Source of the DNA: Planctomycetaceae bacterium
Lineage (GTDB): Bacteria; Planctomycetota; SZUA-567
Reading direction: 5' to 3'
Assembly (NCBI GenBank): GCA_021203245.1
Contig: JAJQBO010000092.1
Coordinates: 1-64,000 of the forward strand
DNA length: 64,000 nucleotides
In this document: positions 46,496-56,434 of the stretch, one piece after another
Layout: each line of letters opens with the position of its first letter
Numbering within the stretch: the first letter of the stretch is position 1
Notes under the pieces: model-generated
Told to the model about the DNA's origin: nothing
Databases searched by the model: none
What the model saw: the letters and a program-made list of their open reading frames with translations, nothing else
Translations under genes and position numbers: made by a program

Positions 46496-46556
46496 CGTCA
46501 CCCCGGCCGAACCGCCCGCTTTTTTCGCTGGTGGAGGTCCGTACGCCGGAGTGACG
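46496..46556 (-). repeat. Family A solo arm (A2-type)
   Basis: CGTCACCCCGGCCGAACCGCCCGCTTTTTTCGCTGGTGGAGGTCCGTACGCCGGAGTGACG; reverse complement of the left arm of 29848..30037. Confidence 0.8.
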
Positions 46557-46631
46557 TTTCGGGGAGGTGAGAGGTTGGTTTAAATAAGCGCCAATGGTAC
46601 CTTTTTCCACCATCGCCAAGGGAGGTCTGAT

Positions 46632-49352
46632 ATGCCTACGGGTGATCGCTGTCTCCTCGTCCACGGCCACTTCTACCAGCCTCCGCGCGAAAATCCCTGG
46701 ACTGGCAAAATCGATCCGCAGCCCTCGGCCGCACCGTGGGAAAACTGGAACCGCCGCATCGCCGACGAATGCTATATCCCCATGGCGCGCTCGCGCCTGT
46801 ACAACGCGGCGGGCGAAATCGACGATCTCTACAATAACTACGCCCATACCTCCTTCAACTTCGGGCCGACCCTGATGTCCTGGCTCCGTGAAGCGCACCC
46901 GGAGTGTATCCGGCATCTGGCCGACGCCACCCATATCGACCGCACCTTCGCCATGGCCCAGGTGTACAGCCATATGATGCTGCCCCTCGCCGACGCGCGG
47001 GACCGCCACACCCAGGTCCTGTGGGGACTGCGGGAGTTCCACGCCCGCTTCGGCTTTTATCCCGAAGGCATGTGGCTCTCCGAATGCGGCATCGACGCGG
47101 AGACGGTGCGCACCCTCATCGACCACCGCATCCGCTTCGTCATCCTCTCGCCCCATCAGGCGTCCAAGGCGCGGCCGTTCGGCGAAATGGACTGGCGCGA
47201 GGCGTCGATGGGCTCTATCGACACCCGCCGCGCCTACCGCCTGTTCGACCTCGACGGCGGCGGCCGCACCCATTTCGACAGATTCCTGGACGTCGTCTTT
47301 TACACGCCCGGCCTCAACCTCAAGGTCTCGTTCGATCACATCCTCAACCGCCCGGACGATCTCGCGCGCGAACTCGAGCACTGCTATCTCCCCGAGTACG
47401 ACGGGGCGCAGCTCGTCTCCATCGTCACCGACGGCGAAATCTACGGCCACCACGAAAAGCGCGGCGAAGAGGCCTTGTCGCGGCTCTTCCACGACATCGC
47501 CCCCAAACTTGGGCTGAAGGTGGTGTCGGCCTATGAATTCATCCGCGACAATCCGCCGGATTGGGAGGTTAAGCTGTGGAACGGCGAGGACAAGCGCGGC
47601 TCAAGCTGGTCCTGCGGCCACGGCGTCGGCCGCTGGTACCGCGACTGCGGCTGCCGTCCGCCCACGCCGCCCGGCTGGAACCAGGCCTGGCGCGAACCGC
47701 TCCGCGACGCCTTCGACAGCCTGCGCGACCGGGTGCGTTTTGTCGCGCGGCGCGAACTCGGGCATCTGGTCTGGGACGCCGACGACGCGCTGGTGGATTA
47801 TATCACCATCGTCCTCGACCCCGGCCTGGCGTCGCGGCGCGCCTTTCTCGATACGCACGCCCAGCGCCGCCTGGACCGCGACGAAGTCGAGCGGTTGTGG
47901 CGGGTGCTCGAGGCCGAGCACATGGCGATGCTGATGTATACCTCCTGCGGGTGGTTTTTCGACGAGATATCCGGCCTCGAACCGGTGCAGAACATGCGTT
48001 ACGCCCTCCGGGCGGCAGAACTCATCCAGCCCCTGCACGACGAAAACCTTCTCGACCTTCTGGAGGACCGCCTCGCCGACGCGGTCCCGAACATCCGCCG
48101 CTACCCGGACGGCAAGGCGGTGTTTCGCCAGTTGGCCGTGCCAGGCCGCCACGACAACCGCGAGCTCGCCGCCGCCATGGCGGTGTGCCTGACGGCGAAC
48201 TTTCCGCTCGACTGTTTGTCGTGGAAGCTGGTCGACAAGACGGAGACGGTCAATTACGCCGATTCGACCGGCAACCACGTCTCGTGGGGATCGTTTGTCT
48301 GCCACGACGAACGGCTCGACCGCTTTATCCGCGCCTCGTGGCTGGTGCGCCTGGACGACGGCGACAACACCGCTATCGGCCTGCACGGCTACGAAGAGGT
48401 GCAGGGCGACCCCTACCGCGAACAGGGCGACATCCCCTTCAAGGCGGACGAGGATTTCACCTGGCTGCAGGAGATCCCCAACGCCTTCAAGGACCTGAAC
48501 CGCGAAGAGGTGATGGAAAAATTGGGCGATATCCTCGTCCGCTTCGACCGCTTCCCCGAGGCGGTGCGGGCCATGATCTACCGGACCTCGGCGCAAGAGG
48601 CCGAAAACACCCTTCTCGCCGAAACGGTCAAGATGGGCATGCGATCGGTGCCGTTCCTGGACCGGGCCAACAAGCACGGCGCGCGCGCGCCCGAATACCT
48701 GACCCGTACCGTCGTCGGCTCGTTCGAACTGCGGATGATTGGCGCTGTGTACGAGGCGGCGGCGGCCATGGAATTCGGCGACGACGCGGCCGAAGCTGTC
48801 GAAAAACCGCGCGGCGCGGCGGTGGATTTGGGCCTCAATCCCTCCCTCGACGCTCCCTATCGGGCCGTATACGCCATCGGGCTCGAACTCCTGCGCTGGT
48901 ACGGCGGCGTGGGCGAGGCGGGCTGGCTGGACGGCCTGCGGACGCGCGACCTGAACGACGGCCGCGCCTGGCTCGCCCCGACGGCGGCGGCCAACCACGC
49001 ACTCCGCTATCCGGCCGCGGGCGGCTTTGCCCAGGCCCTCGGCATTGGCCTTGCAAAACTGCGGCAGCGGCTGCTGGCGGGAAACGGCGTCGCGGCTGCG
49101 GCCCTGACGCAGATACCGTTTACCGAACTCCTCAGCTATGCACAGCGGTTGCGGCTGGAGCCGCGCGGCATGGTGGCCCTCGGCATCGCCTATTGGGACT
49201 TTCTCGGCGCGCCGCTGCGGCGGTTGATTCGCCGCGACCCGACCGGCATCATGGACGGCGAGGCCGGGGTGCGGATACGGGTCGCGGGCACGCTTTTGGG
49301 ATTTTCCGACGACGCCGTGGCGCGGCGCATCGACGAGGCGATAAAAGGGTGA
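46632..49352 (+). CDS. Glycoside hydrolase family 57 protein with C-terminal DUF3536-like region
   Basis: CLLVHGHFYQPPRENPWTGKIDPQPSAAPWENWNRRIADECYIPMARSR...NNYAHTSFNFGPTLMSWL...GFYPEGMWLSECGIDAETV...IVTDGEIYGHHEKRGEEAL. Confidence 0.9.
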   Translation: MPTGDRCLLVHGHFYQPPRENPWTGKIDPQPSAAPWENWNRRIADECYIPMARSRLYNAAGEIDDLYNNYAHTSFNFGPTLMSWLREAHPECIRHLADATHIDRTFAMAQVYSHMMLPLADARDRHTQVLWGLREFHARFGFYPEGMWLSECGIDAETVRTLIDHRIRFVILSPHQASKARPFGEMDWREASMGSIDTRRAYRLFDLDGGGRTHFDRFLDVVFYTPGLNLKVSFDHILNRPDDLARELEHCYLPEYDGAQLVSIVTDGEIYGHHEKRGEEALSRLFHDIAPKLGLKVVSAYEFIRDNPPDWEVKLWNGEDKRGSSWSCGHGVGRWYRDCGCRPPTPPGWNQAWREPLRDAFDSLRDRVRFVARRELGHLVWDADDALVDYITIVLDPGLASRRAFLDTHAQRRLDRDEVERLWRVLEAEHMAMLMYTSCGWFFDEISGLEPVQNMRYALRAAELIQPLHDENLLDLLEDRLADAVPNIRRYPDGKAVFRQLAVPGRHDNRELAAAMAVCLTANFPLDCLSWKLVDKTETVNYADSTGNHVSWGSFVCHDERLDRFIRASWLVRLDDGDNTAIGLHGYEEVQGDPYREQGDIPFKADEDFTWLQEIPNAFKDLNREEVMEKLGDILVRFDRFPEAVRAMIYRTSAQEAENTLLAETVKMGMRSVPFLDRANKHGARAPEYLTRTVVGSFELRMIGAVYEAAAAMEFGDDAAEAVEKPRGAAVDLGLNPSLDAPYRAVYAIGLELLRWYGGVGEAGWLDGLRTRDLNDGRAWLAPTAAANHALRYPAAGGFAQALGIGLAKLRQRLLAGNGVAAAALTQIPFTELLSYAQRLRLEPRGMVALGIAYWDFLGAPLRRLIRRDPTGIMDGEAGVRIRVAGTLLGFSDDAVARRIDEAIKG

Positions 49353-49468
49353 TTGATCCCGGGCCGCGTTTTTGCGATGATACCTTTTTAGGGCGGCCGG
49401 CGGATTCCGCGCCGGCCGTTGTTCGTTGCCCACGTCACGGTGGGTCCAGGTAAAAAAGCGAAGGCAGC

Positions 49469-50281
49469 ATGGAAGACGTCCAAAACCAGTCCGATAGCCG
49501 CGAACAGCCGATCGATCTCGTCGGCGTGTCGGGGCTTCGCTATCCCATAACCGTCCGCGACCGCACCCGGCAGCGCCAGTCCACCGTCGCCGACATGACC
49601 CTGTCCGTGTCGTTGCCGCACCACTTCAAAGGGACCCACATGTCGCGGTTTATCGAGGTGGTCCACCTGCACCATCGCCAGATCGACATGGAGACCCTGC
49701 CGGAGATCATCTCCTCGCTCCGGACCAAGCTGGAGGCGGAACGGGCGCGCATCGAGGTGGCGCTTCCGTATTTTGTCGAAAAGACCGCGCCGGTGTCGCA
49801 GCAGAAGTCACTGATGTCCTACGACTGCCGCTACGTGGCCGAGGTCAGCCCCGACGGCGACGACTTCGTGGTCGCTGTGCGGGTCCCCGTCACCACCCTG
49901 TGCCCCTGCTCGAAGGCGATTTCCGACTACGGCGCGCACAACCAGCGCGGCTATGTCGATATCGAGGTGCGGGCCAGCCGCGGCCCGAGCGGCCTGCCCC
50001 GGATGGTGTGGATAGAGGAACTGATCGAAGTGGCGGAAGGGGCCGGCTCGGCGCCTGTCTATCCGCTGCTGAAGCGGGAAGACGAGCGCAACCTCACCAT
50101 GCGCGCCTACGACAACCCGGCGTTCGTGGAGGATGTCGTCCGCCAGGTTGCGGCCGGCCTGCGGGACGACAGCCGCATCGCCTGGCTGCATGTGCGGGTC
50201 GAGACGCTGGAAAGCATCCACGACCACAGCGCCTTCGCGGAAATCTATTGGCCGGACAAGCGCCCCGACTATGACAGATAA
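49469..50281 (+). CDS. folE2: GTP cyclohydrolase FolE2 (GCYH-IB)
   Basis: DLVGVSGLRYPITVRDR...SVSLPHHFKGTHMSRFIEVVH...VRVPVTTLCPCSKAISDYGAHNQRGYVDIEVR. Confidence 0.95.
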   Translation: MEDVQNQSDSREQPIDLVGVSGLRYPITVRDRTRQRQSTVADMTLSVSLPHHFKGTHMSRFIEVVHLHHRQIDMETLPEIISSLRTKLEAERARIEVALPYFVEKTAPVSQQKSLMSYDCRYVAEVSPDGDDFVVAVRVPVTTLCPCSKAISDYGAHNQRGYVDIEVRASRGPSGLPRMVWIEELIEVAEGAGSAPVYPLLKREDERNLTMRAYDNPAFVEDVVRQVAAGLRDDSRIAWLHVRVETLESIHDHSAFAEIYWPDKRPDYDR

Positions 50282-50319
50282 GTAAAAGGGGTATACTGGA
50301 ATTCTGCTGGAGGCTGGAA

Positions 50320-50526
50320 ATGGACGAATCACCCACCAGGCCCGGTCAGCGGCGGCCCAATTTGGGCATTCACTTTCGTTGCTGCAACGTCTACGGGTAC
50401 ATCTACAAGAACAAGACGGGCGACGCCTACGTAGGCGGCTGCCCGCGCTGCGGCAGACAACTCCGCGTGCCGATCGCCAAGGACGGCAGCGGCACCAACC
50501 AGCGAATTTTCCAGACAAGGGGATAA
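50320..50526 (+). CDS. Small zinc-ribbon protein
   Basis: 68 aa; GIHFRCCNVYGYIYKNKTGDAYVGGCPRCGRQLRVPIAKDGSGTNQRIF. Confidence 0.7.
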   Translation: MDESPTRPGQRRPNLGIHFRCCNVYGYIYKNKTGDAYVGGCPRCGRQLRVPIAKDGSGTNQRIFQTRG

Positions 50527-50529
50527 TGC

Positions 50530-51036
50530 GTGGCTGAAGCATGGCATATCGGTCGCAGCACCCGGACCTGCGCCAAAACGGGCGAGGAGATTCCGCCCGA
50601 GGTTCCCTATTATTCCGCCCTGTTGGAAACGGACGACGAGGGCTGGATTCGGCGCGACTACTCGGCCGAAGCGTGGCCGGAAGTGGACACGGGCGAATTC
50701 TTTTCCTACTGGAAAAACAAGGGCTACTCGCCCAAGGCCGACAAGCGTCCGCCTGTCGATTACGACCGCATGCTCGATTTCTTCGACGCCCTCGGCGACT
50801 CGGAGGAACGCGGCAAACGGCTCCTCCGCTACGTCATCGCGCTGGTGCTTGTCCGCCGCCGCCGCCTCCGCCTCGAAGACATGAGCCGCACCGACGCGGG
50901 CGACCGGCTGGTGGTCTATGACAGACGCCACGAAAAGACGCTGGAAATCGTCTCTCCCGAGGCGACCCGCGAGGATTTGGAAAAGACCCAGGAACAACTG
51001 AACAATCTCTTCGACAGCGATTTCAGCGATGTTTGA
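50530..51036 (+). CDS. Conserved hypothetical protein paired with the zinc-ribbon protein
   Basis: 168 aa; WHIGRSTRTCAKTGEEIPPEVPYYSALLETDDEGWIRRDYSAEAWPEV; tightly coupled to the upstream gene. Confidence 0.65.
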   Translation: MAEAWHIGRSTRTCAKTGEEIPPEVPYYSALLETDDEGWIRRDYSAEAWPEVDTGEFFSYWKNKGYSPKADKRPPVDYDRMLDFFDALGDSEERGKRLLRYVIALVLVRRRRLRLEDMSRTDAGDRLVVYDRRHEKTLEIVSPEATREDLEKTQEQLNNLFDSDFSDV

Positions 51037-51054
51037 ATTGCCCCCCTCAAACGC

Positions 51055-51202
51055 CGTCACCCCCGCGAACGCGGGAGCCCAGTGGACAGCGCAGCGAAGG
51101 AACGGTGGTACATACCCAAAATCTCTTCGCGCAGCCGCATCAGTGAGAACCAATCGTTCCTTTTCCACCGCCCGCTGGATTTCCGCGTGCGCGGGAATGA
51201 CG
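51055..51202 (+). repeat. Family B repeat, full length
   Basis: CGTCACCCCCGCGAACGCGGGAGCCCAGTGG...AAGGAACGGTGGTACATACCC...CGTTCCTTTTCCACCGCCCGCTGGATTTCCGCGTGCGCGGGAATGACG. Confidence 0.8.
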
Positions 51203-51239
51203 GGGTGAGTTGAGGTGGTGGCGTTATCCAATAAATAAA

Positions 51240-51262
51240 CCCCCGCTCGTGCGAGCGGGGGC
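51240..51262 (-). terminator. Terminator of the minus-strand catabolic operon
   Basis: Perfect hairpin CCCCCGCTCGTGCGAGCGGGGG followed on the minus strand by GTTTATTTATT. Confidence 0.7.
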
Positions 51263-51287
51263 AACGCCGGGACAGAACTCCGTATCC

Positions 51288-52298
51288 TTACTCCGCATTC
51301 GGTTCAATCGCAATCTTGAAGCCGATGCCCCTGGTCGCGAGATCGAGCGCTTCGTTCGCCTCGGCCAGCGGGAAACGGTGGGTGACAAGGTTGCCTATAT
51401 CCAACGTCGGCAGCATCTCGACGGCGCGGTAATGGGTAAAGGGATTGATGGTCGAGCCGAGGATGGTCAGTTCCTTCAGGAATATCTGGTTCGGCTCGAT
51501 CGACACCCTCTTGCCCGGAGGCGCAACGCCGAAGACGACCACGCTCGCGCCCCGCCCCGCCATCTCGATAGCCTGCTCGGTGACGGCAGGCACGCCGGAA
51601 CACTCGATAACCACGTCGGGACCAAGGCCGCCGGTCAGTTCCCTCAATGTATCGGGCACGTCCTGCGGATGCACCGCCCGGTCGGCGCCGAAGGCGAGGC
51701 TGGCGTCGCGGCGTTCCTGGCTCGGTTCCGAGACGATGATCTGCGCCGCACCGGCGCGGCGCGCCAGCTTGACGAACAGCATCCCGACCGAACTGCAGCC
51801 AAGGATGGCGACGATGTCTCCTTGGCGAATGCCGGAGCGGTCGATGCCGCGAATGCAGCAGGCCAGCACCTCGGTGAGGGCGGCTTCGTGCGGCTTCACG
51901 CCCGCGGGGACGGGATAGACGGTGTTTTCCGGCACCACGACATACTGGGCAAAGCCGCCGTTGTAGTAGGAACCGTAGGCGCGCTTGTCGAGGCAGAGGT
52001 GCTCGCGGCCGGTCTTGCAGAATTTGCAGACGCGGCAATACTTGTGCGGCTCGACCGTCACCAGATCGCCCAGCCGGGCGGCGGTGACCCCTTCCCCCAA
52101 TTTTTCTATCGTGCCGGAAAACTCGTGGCCGAGAATGACCGGCGGGCGCGAGAAATATTCGCCAGCCACGATATGCACGTCGGTGCCGCAGATGGTGGCG
52201 CACTCGACCTTGATCTGCACCTCGCCCGGGCCCGGTTCGGGCGTCGGGACCTCGCGGATGTCCAGCAGTTTTTCGCCGGTGTAGAATGCTCCCAGCAT
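51288..52298 (-). CDS. Zinc-dependent alcohol/polyol dehydrogenase (MDR)
   Basis: CATICGTDVHIVAGEYFSRPPVILGHEFSGTIEKLGEGV...CRVCKFCKTGREHLCLDKRAYG...VAILGCSSVGMLFVKLARRAGA. Confidence 0.9.
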   Translation of the reverse strand: MLGAFYTGEKLLDIREVPTPEPGPGEVQIKVECATICGTDVHIVAGEYFSRPPVILGHEFSGTIEKLGEGVTAARLGDLVTVEPHKYCRVCKFCKTGREHLCLDKRAYGSYYNGGFAQYVVVPENTVYPVPAGVKPHEAALTEVLACCIRGIDRSGIRQGDIVAILGCSSVGMLFVKLARRAGAAQIIVSEPSQERRDASLAFGADRAVHPQDVPDTLRELTGGLGPDVVIECSGVPAVTEQAIEMAGRGASVVVFGVAPPGKRVSIEPNQIFLKELTILGSTINPFTHYRAVEMLPTLDIGNLVTHRFPLAEANEALDLATRGIGFKIAIEPNAE

Positions 52299-52316
52299 GA
52301 TTTCCCCTTCAAACGA

Positions 52317-53371
52317 TTATGTCCACCGGGTCGATTTGCGGGTCGAGCCGTATTCCTCGAGGAACGCCCAGCCTGATTCGACAAACTGGCTCAGCACCTT
52401 TTGCACGCCGCCGTAGGTGATGAACTCCCGTTCCGACAAACCGTCCGGCTCGTAGGCGCGGACGAATTCGCCGACCTTCATCAGCCTGGCGATGACGTCG
52501 GCCGGGACCGGCTCGTCGATACGGCATTCGCGCGGCAGATCCGCCTCCAGCGCCATCTGTTGGGTGCGGACCGGCAGGGTGAGGATAAAGTCGCCGCCCG
52601 CGACCTGGGCGATCTGCCGGGGGAAGCGGTAGGCGCAGGGCATCATCACCGAGTGGAAGCCTTCCTGTTTGAAGAGTTCATAGGTGCGCTTGCATACGGC
52701 CAGACCGCCTGCTGGATGTCGGATTCGCTCACGCCCGCCTTCATGTCCTTGGCGACGTCGCGGAGATAGTCGTCGAGGCGGCCCATCTGCTGGACGACGA
52801 TGCAAAGGCCTGGCGTGATGCCGTTCTTTATCGCTTTTTCGCGGCCGCGTTCGTAGGCGCGCGCGGTGGCGAGGGCCTGCGACACGGTGATGTTGACGCT
52901 GGCGCATACCGGCACGCCCTCCGACGCCATCTTCTCCACCACCTCCATGCCGGCGCCGGTGGCGGCCAGCTTGACGCAGACGTTTTTGCCCCACGTCCTG
53001 ACCCGTTCGGCCTGGGCGAGCATCGCCTCGGCGTCCCCCGCCTGCTTGGGGTCGAGTTGGCCCAGCGCGTAGCCGAGTTTGCCGTTCGTCTTTTCGTAGA
53101 TCGGCAGGCAGCGTTCGGCCGCGTAGGTCGCGACCAGCTTGAGGAGCGCCTCGGCGCGGTCGTCCGGCTCCATTTCGTCGCCGAGGGCGGCGACGCGGGG
53201 ATTCCAGAAATCGGGACGAGCCTTGAAGGTGTTGGCGGTCAGGACCGGGTTGGTGGTGACGCCGGTCGCGCCGATGGCGAAGGCGGCGTCGATTTCGTCG
53301 GGACTGCCGGAGTCGTGCCACCACTGCGTCGGCGTGTCCTGCGCCAGCCATTCGAGATAGTTCTTGGCCAT
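52317..53371 (-). pseudogene. Transaldolase-family protein, frameshifted at about 52705..52709
   Basis: Frame 1 (52646..53371): MAKNYLEWLAQDTPTQWWHDSGSPDEIDAAFAIGATGVTTNPVLT...NVCVKLAATGAGMEVVEKMASEGVPVCASVNITVSQA...SDIQQA; frame 2 continues GLAVCKRTYELFKQEGFHSVMMPCAYRFPRQIAQ. One base appears to be missing. Confidence 0.8.
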
Positions 53372-53395
53372 GATGCGGTTCCTTTTTCCGGAGAA

Positions 53396-54139
53396 CTATG
53401 CGCGCATGTAGTAGCCGCCGTTGACGTCGATGGTCGCGCCGGTGATGTAATCGGACAGGCTGGTGGCGAGGAAGAAGACCGCCTTGGCTGCGTCAAGCGC
53501 GGTGCCGAGCCGTTTCAGCGGCACGATCTCCGGATAGTTTTCGCGGTCCTTCGTCATGTCGGTCAGCATAAAGCCGGGCGCGACGCAGTTGACATTGATC
53601 TGGAATTCGGCGCAATAGCGGGCATAGGCCTTGGTCAGGGCGATAATGCCGCCCTTGGCCGCCGTGTAGTGGACGCCGGCAAGAAAGCCTCCGAACTGTC
53701 CCCCCTGCGACGACATGTTGATGATGCGGCCGCCGCCGCCCTTGGTCATGAGCGGCATGGCGTGTTGCGAGCAGAGCTGGACGCCGCGCAGGTTGATGGC
53801 CAGCATCCGGTCCCACTTCTCCACCGTCATCTCGGGGATGGAGGTGGGGTCGAGGATGCCGGCGTTGTTGACGAGGATGTCAATCGTGCCCTTCAGCTTC
53901 GCCGCTTCCGCCAGCATCGCCTTGACCGATTCCTCCTTTGACACGTCGCAGGCGATGGCGACGGCGTCGAGGCCGTCGGCGCGCATGGCGGCGGCGGTCT
54001 TTTCCGCGCCTTCGGCGTTGATGTCGGAAATCACCACCTTCGCGCCGACCTCGGCCATCATCTTGGCGCTCTCGTAGCCGATGCCCCGGGCGCTCCCGGT
54101 CACGACGGCGACCTTGCCGGTCAGATCAGTGTATTTCAT
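53396..54139 (-). CDS. Short-chain dehydrogenase/reductase
   Basis: KVAVVTGSARGIGYESAKMMAEVGAKVVISDI...ILVNNAGILDPTS...GVHYTAAKGGIIALTKAYA...SDYITGATIDVNGGYYMRA. Confidence 0.95.
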   Translation of the reverse strand: MKYTDLTGKVAVVTGSARGIGYESAKMMAEVGAKVVISDINAEGAEKTAAAMRADGLDAVAIACDVSKEESVKAMLAEAAKLKGTIDILVNNAGILDPTSIPEMTVEKWDRMLAINLRGVQLCSQHAMPLMTKGGGGRIINMSSQGGQFGGFLAGVHYTAAKGGIIALTKAYARYCAEFQINVNCVAPGFMLTDMTKDRENYPEIVPLKRLGTALDAAKAVFFLATSLSDYITGATIDVNGGYYMRA

Positions 54140-54192
54140 GGTTGTTCTCCGGTTTTAAAGTCCTACGTAAAAGCGTATCGTCTTTCCCCTAT

Positions 54193-54252
54193 CGTTACCC
54201 CGGCGGTGCAACGCGAACCGGGCCACGGTCGTGTGGTTGTGCCGGGGTGACG
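54193..54252 (-). repeat. Family A solo arm (A1-type)
   Basis: CGTTACCCCGGCGGTGCAACGCGAACCGGGCCACGGTCGTGTGGTTGTGCCGGGGTGACG. Confidence 0.8.
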
Positions 54253-54309
54253 GTAGGGTGGGGATTATGGGAGCATCTACCTGGCACGCTCGCTCACCCG
54301 AATGGTTTT

Positions 54310-55563
54310 TTACGTTCCCACGCTCGGTAGGGTGGACCCGCCGTACGGCATGACGATGACGCGCGCGTCACAGCCCAGCTTTGCCCTGGCGGCCGCCAGC
54401 GCGGCGTCGACGTCGGGGAACGGTTTGAAGAAGATCGATTCCACAAAGTCGGCCGGCATGTCGCTGACGAGATAGACGTCGGCCCGCTCCAGCACCATGG
54501 CGATGGCGGCAGCCTTGTGGCCGCCGAGTTCGAAATTCTTCTGGATGTCGTCGATCATCTGGGCGCTCTTTTCCGCCCCGACCATCCAGCGCTCGAACAC
54601 GTCCTCGCCCAAGCCTTCCTTGCACGACGCCACCAGGATAACCACGCCGCCGTCGCGGACGGCGTTCTTGGCGTTGTCGAGCGCTTTCTGCGCCTGGTAG
54701 AGGTTGATGTCCTTCGGGAAGCCGCCGGACGAAACGAGCACGATGTCGGCCGGCTGGTCGATTTCGACCTTGTAGAGGGAATCGAGGAACTTTGCCCCGG
54801 CGCGGTGGGCCTGGATATAATCGCCGGCGACGGCGCAGACGATGCGCTTCTTCTCGTCCAGAACCACGTTCAAGATAAAGTCGATGCCGACCATGGCCGC
54901 GGCGGCGTCGATATCCTCCCGCACCGGGTTGCCGTCTATTTGCCCCGCGCGCGAGCCGTCCCGCACCATCTGCGAATGGTTGGCCTGGATGGAATCGCGG
55001 GAACACACGCCGGGCATGATCGCCTTGCCGCCGCCGGAGTACCCGGCGAAGTAGTGGTATTCGATGTTGCCGAGGCAGATGCGGCGGTCGGCCTGCGCAA
55101 CGGTTGTGAACACATCAACCGGCGTGCCGTTCTTTTCGGTTTTACCGACGCGGACGATATTTTCCGGGTCGGAATCGGTGCATTTCACCCGCTCGTAGAC
55201 GGCGTCGCCGACGAGGGCGCGCTTCTCCTCTTCGGTGTGGCCCCGGTGAATGCCGAGGCCGAAAACGATTTCGATGTCGCCGTCCGGCACGCCAGCGGCC
55301 GTCAATTCGTCGAGAATGAACGGCAGCACCACCTTGCTGGGCATGGGGCGGGTGATGTCGGACGTGACGATCACCACCTTTTCGCCCGGCTTCGCGATAT
55401 CGCGGAGGCGCGGGCTGGCGATGGGATTCATGAGCGCGTCGGCGACCAGCTTTTCCGGTTCGCCCGCCATCTCCACCGGGTTCGGGGTGATGACGGCGGC
55501 GACGGACGCATCGTCCAGCGTGACAGCTACCTTTTCCTTGCCAAGTCCAAGACTGATGTCCAT
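54310..55563 (-). CDS. LarA-family nickel-pincer racemase homologue
   Basis: VVIVTSDITRPMPSKVVLPFILDEL...EIVFGLGIHRGHTEEEKRALVG...ICLGNIEYHYFAGYSGGGKAIMPGVCSRDSIQANH. Confidence 0.85.
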   Translation of the reverse strand: MDISLGLGKEKVAVTLDDASVAAVITPNPVEMAGEPEKLVADALMNPIASPRLRDIAKPGEKVVIVTSDITRPMPSKVVLPFILDELTAAGVPDGDIEIVFGLGIHRGHTEEEKRALVGDAVYERVKCTDSDPENIVRVGKTEKNGTPVDVFTTVAQADRRICLGNIEYHYFAGYSGGGKAIMPGVCSRDSIQANHSQMVRDGSRAGQIDGNPVREDIDAAAAMVGIDFILNVVLDEKKRIVCAVAGDYIQAHRAGAKFLDSLYKVEIDQPADIVLVSSGGFPKDINLYQAQKALDNAKNAVRDGGVVILVASCKEGLGEDVFERWMVGAEKSAQMIDDIQKNFELGGHKAAAIAMVLERADVYLVSDMPADFVESIFFKPFPDVDAALAAARAKLGCDARVIVMPYGGSTLPSVGT

Positions 55564-55565
55564 TG

Positions 55566-56434
55566 TCAGACTCCCAATTTTTTGATGATGCGGACGATGT
55601 CGACCGTGCTTTCGGCGATGTGGACGCCGGCCTCGCGCAGGACTTCTTCCTTCTTTTCCGCCGAGCCGCTGCCGTCCGCGCCGATGATGGCGCCGGCATG
55701 GCCCATGCTCCGGCCGCGCGGCGCGTTTTTGCCGGCAATGAGGGCGACGACCGGTTTCTTCACATAGTCCTTGATATAGGCGGCTGCGGCTTCTTCCTCG
55801 CCGCCGATTTCACCGATGATGACGATGGCCTTTGTCTCGTCGTCCTCGTTCATGAGCGGAATAATATCGGAAAAGACGGAGCCGGGAATGGCGTCGCCGC
55901 CGTTGCCGACGCAGGTGGACTGGCCGATGCCTTCACGGGTGAGCATGAAGACGGTCTCGTAGCAGTTCGTGGCGGACCGGGACATGATGCCCACGTTGCC
56001 GGGCGAGAAAATACGGTGCGCCATAAAGCCCGCCTTGGCCTTGCCGGGCGAGATGATGCCGAAGGAGTTCGGGCCGATGACGCGGCACTTCTTTTCAGGC
56101 TGGTATGATAGACGCCCATCATGTCGTGGACCGGCACGTGCTCGGCGATGGTCATGACGAGCGGCAGATCGGCGTCCATTGCCTCGTAGGCGCTTTCGGC
56201 CGTAAACTTGGCCGGGACGAAGATAATCGACGCGTTCGCGCCGGTTGCTTCAATCGCCTCGCGGACGGTGTTAAACACCGGCACGCCGTGGATCTTCTGG
56301 CCGCCCTTGCCGGGCGTGACGCCCGCGACGACCGTGGTGCCGTATTCCAGCATCTGTTCGGTGTGGAACGAGCCTTCGCGCCCGGTAATCCCCTGGACGA
56401 TGAGGCGGGTGTTTTCGTCGACAAGAATGCTCAC
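55566..56434 (-). pseudogene. sucD: Succinyl-CoA ligase alpha-subunit-like protein, frameshifted in an A-run at 56092..56095
   Basis: [45 protein letters not shown]...[13 protein letters not shown] then, in the -1 frame, [40 protein letters not shown]...GHAGAIIGADGSGSAEKKEEVLREAGVHI. Confidence 0.85.

Noticed and set aside
53396-54139. SDR as the missing OleD
   Set aside because: It has generic FabG-like TGSARGIG/YTAAK features and sits in the TRAP/LarA operon, not with ole genes; OleD is expected to be an extended-type SDR.
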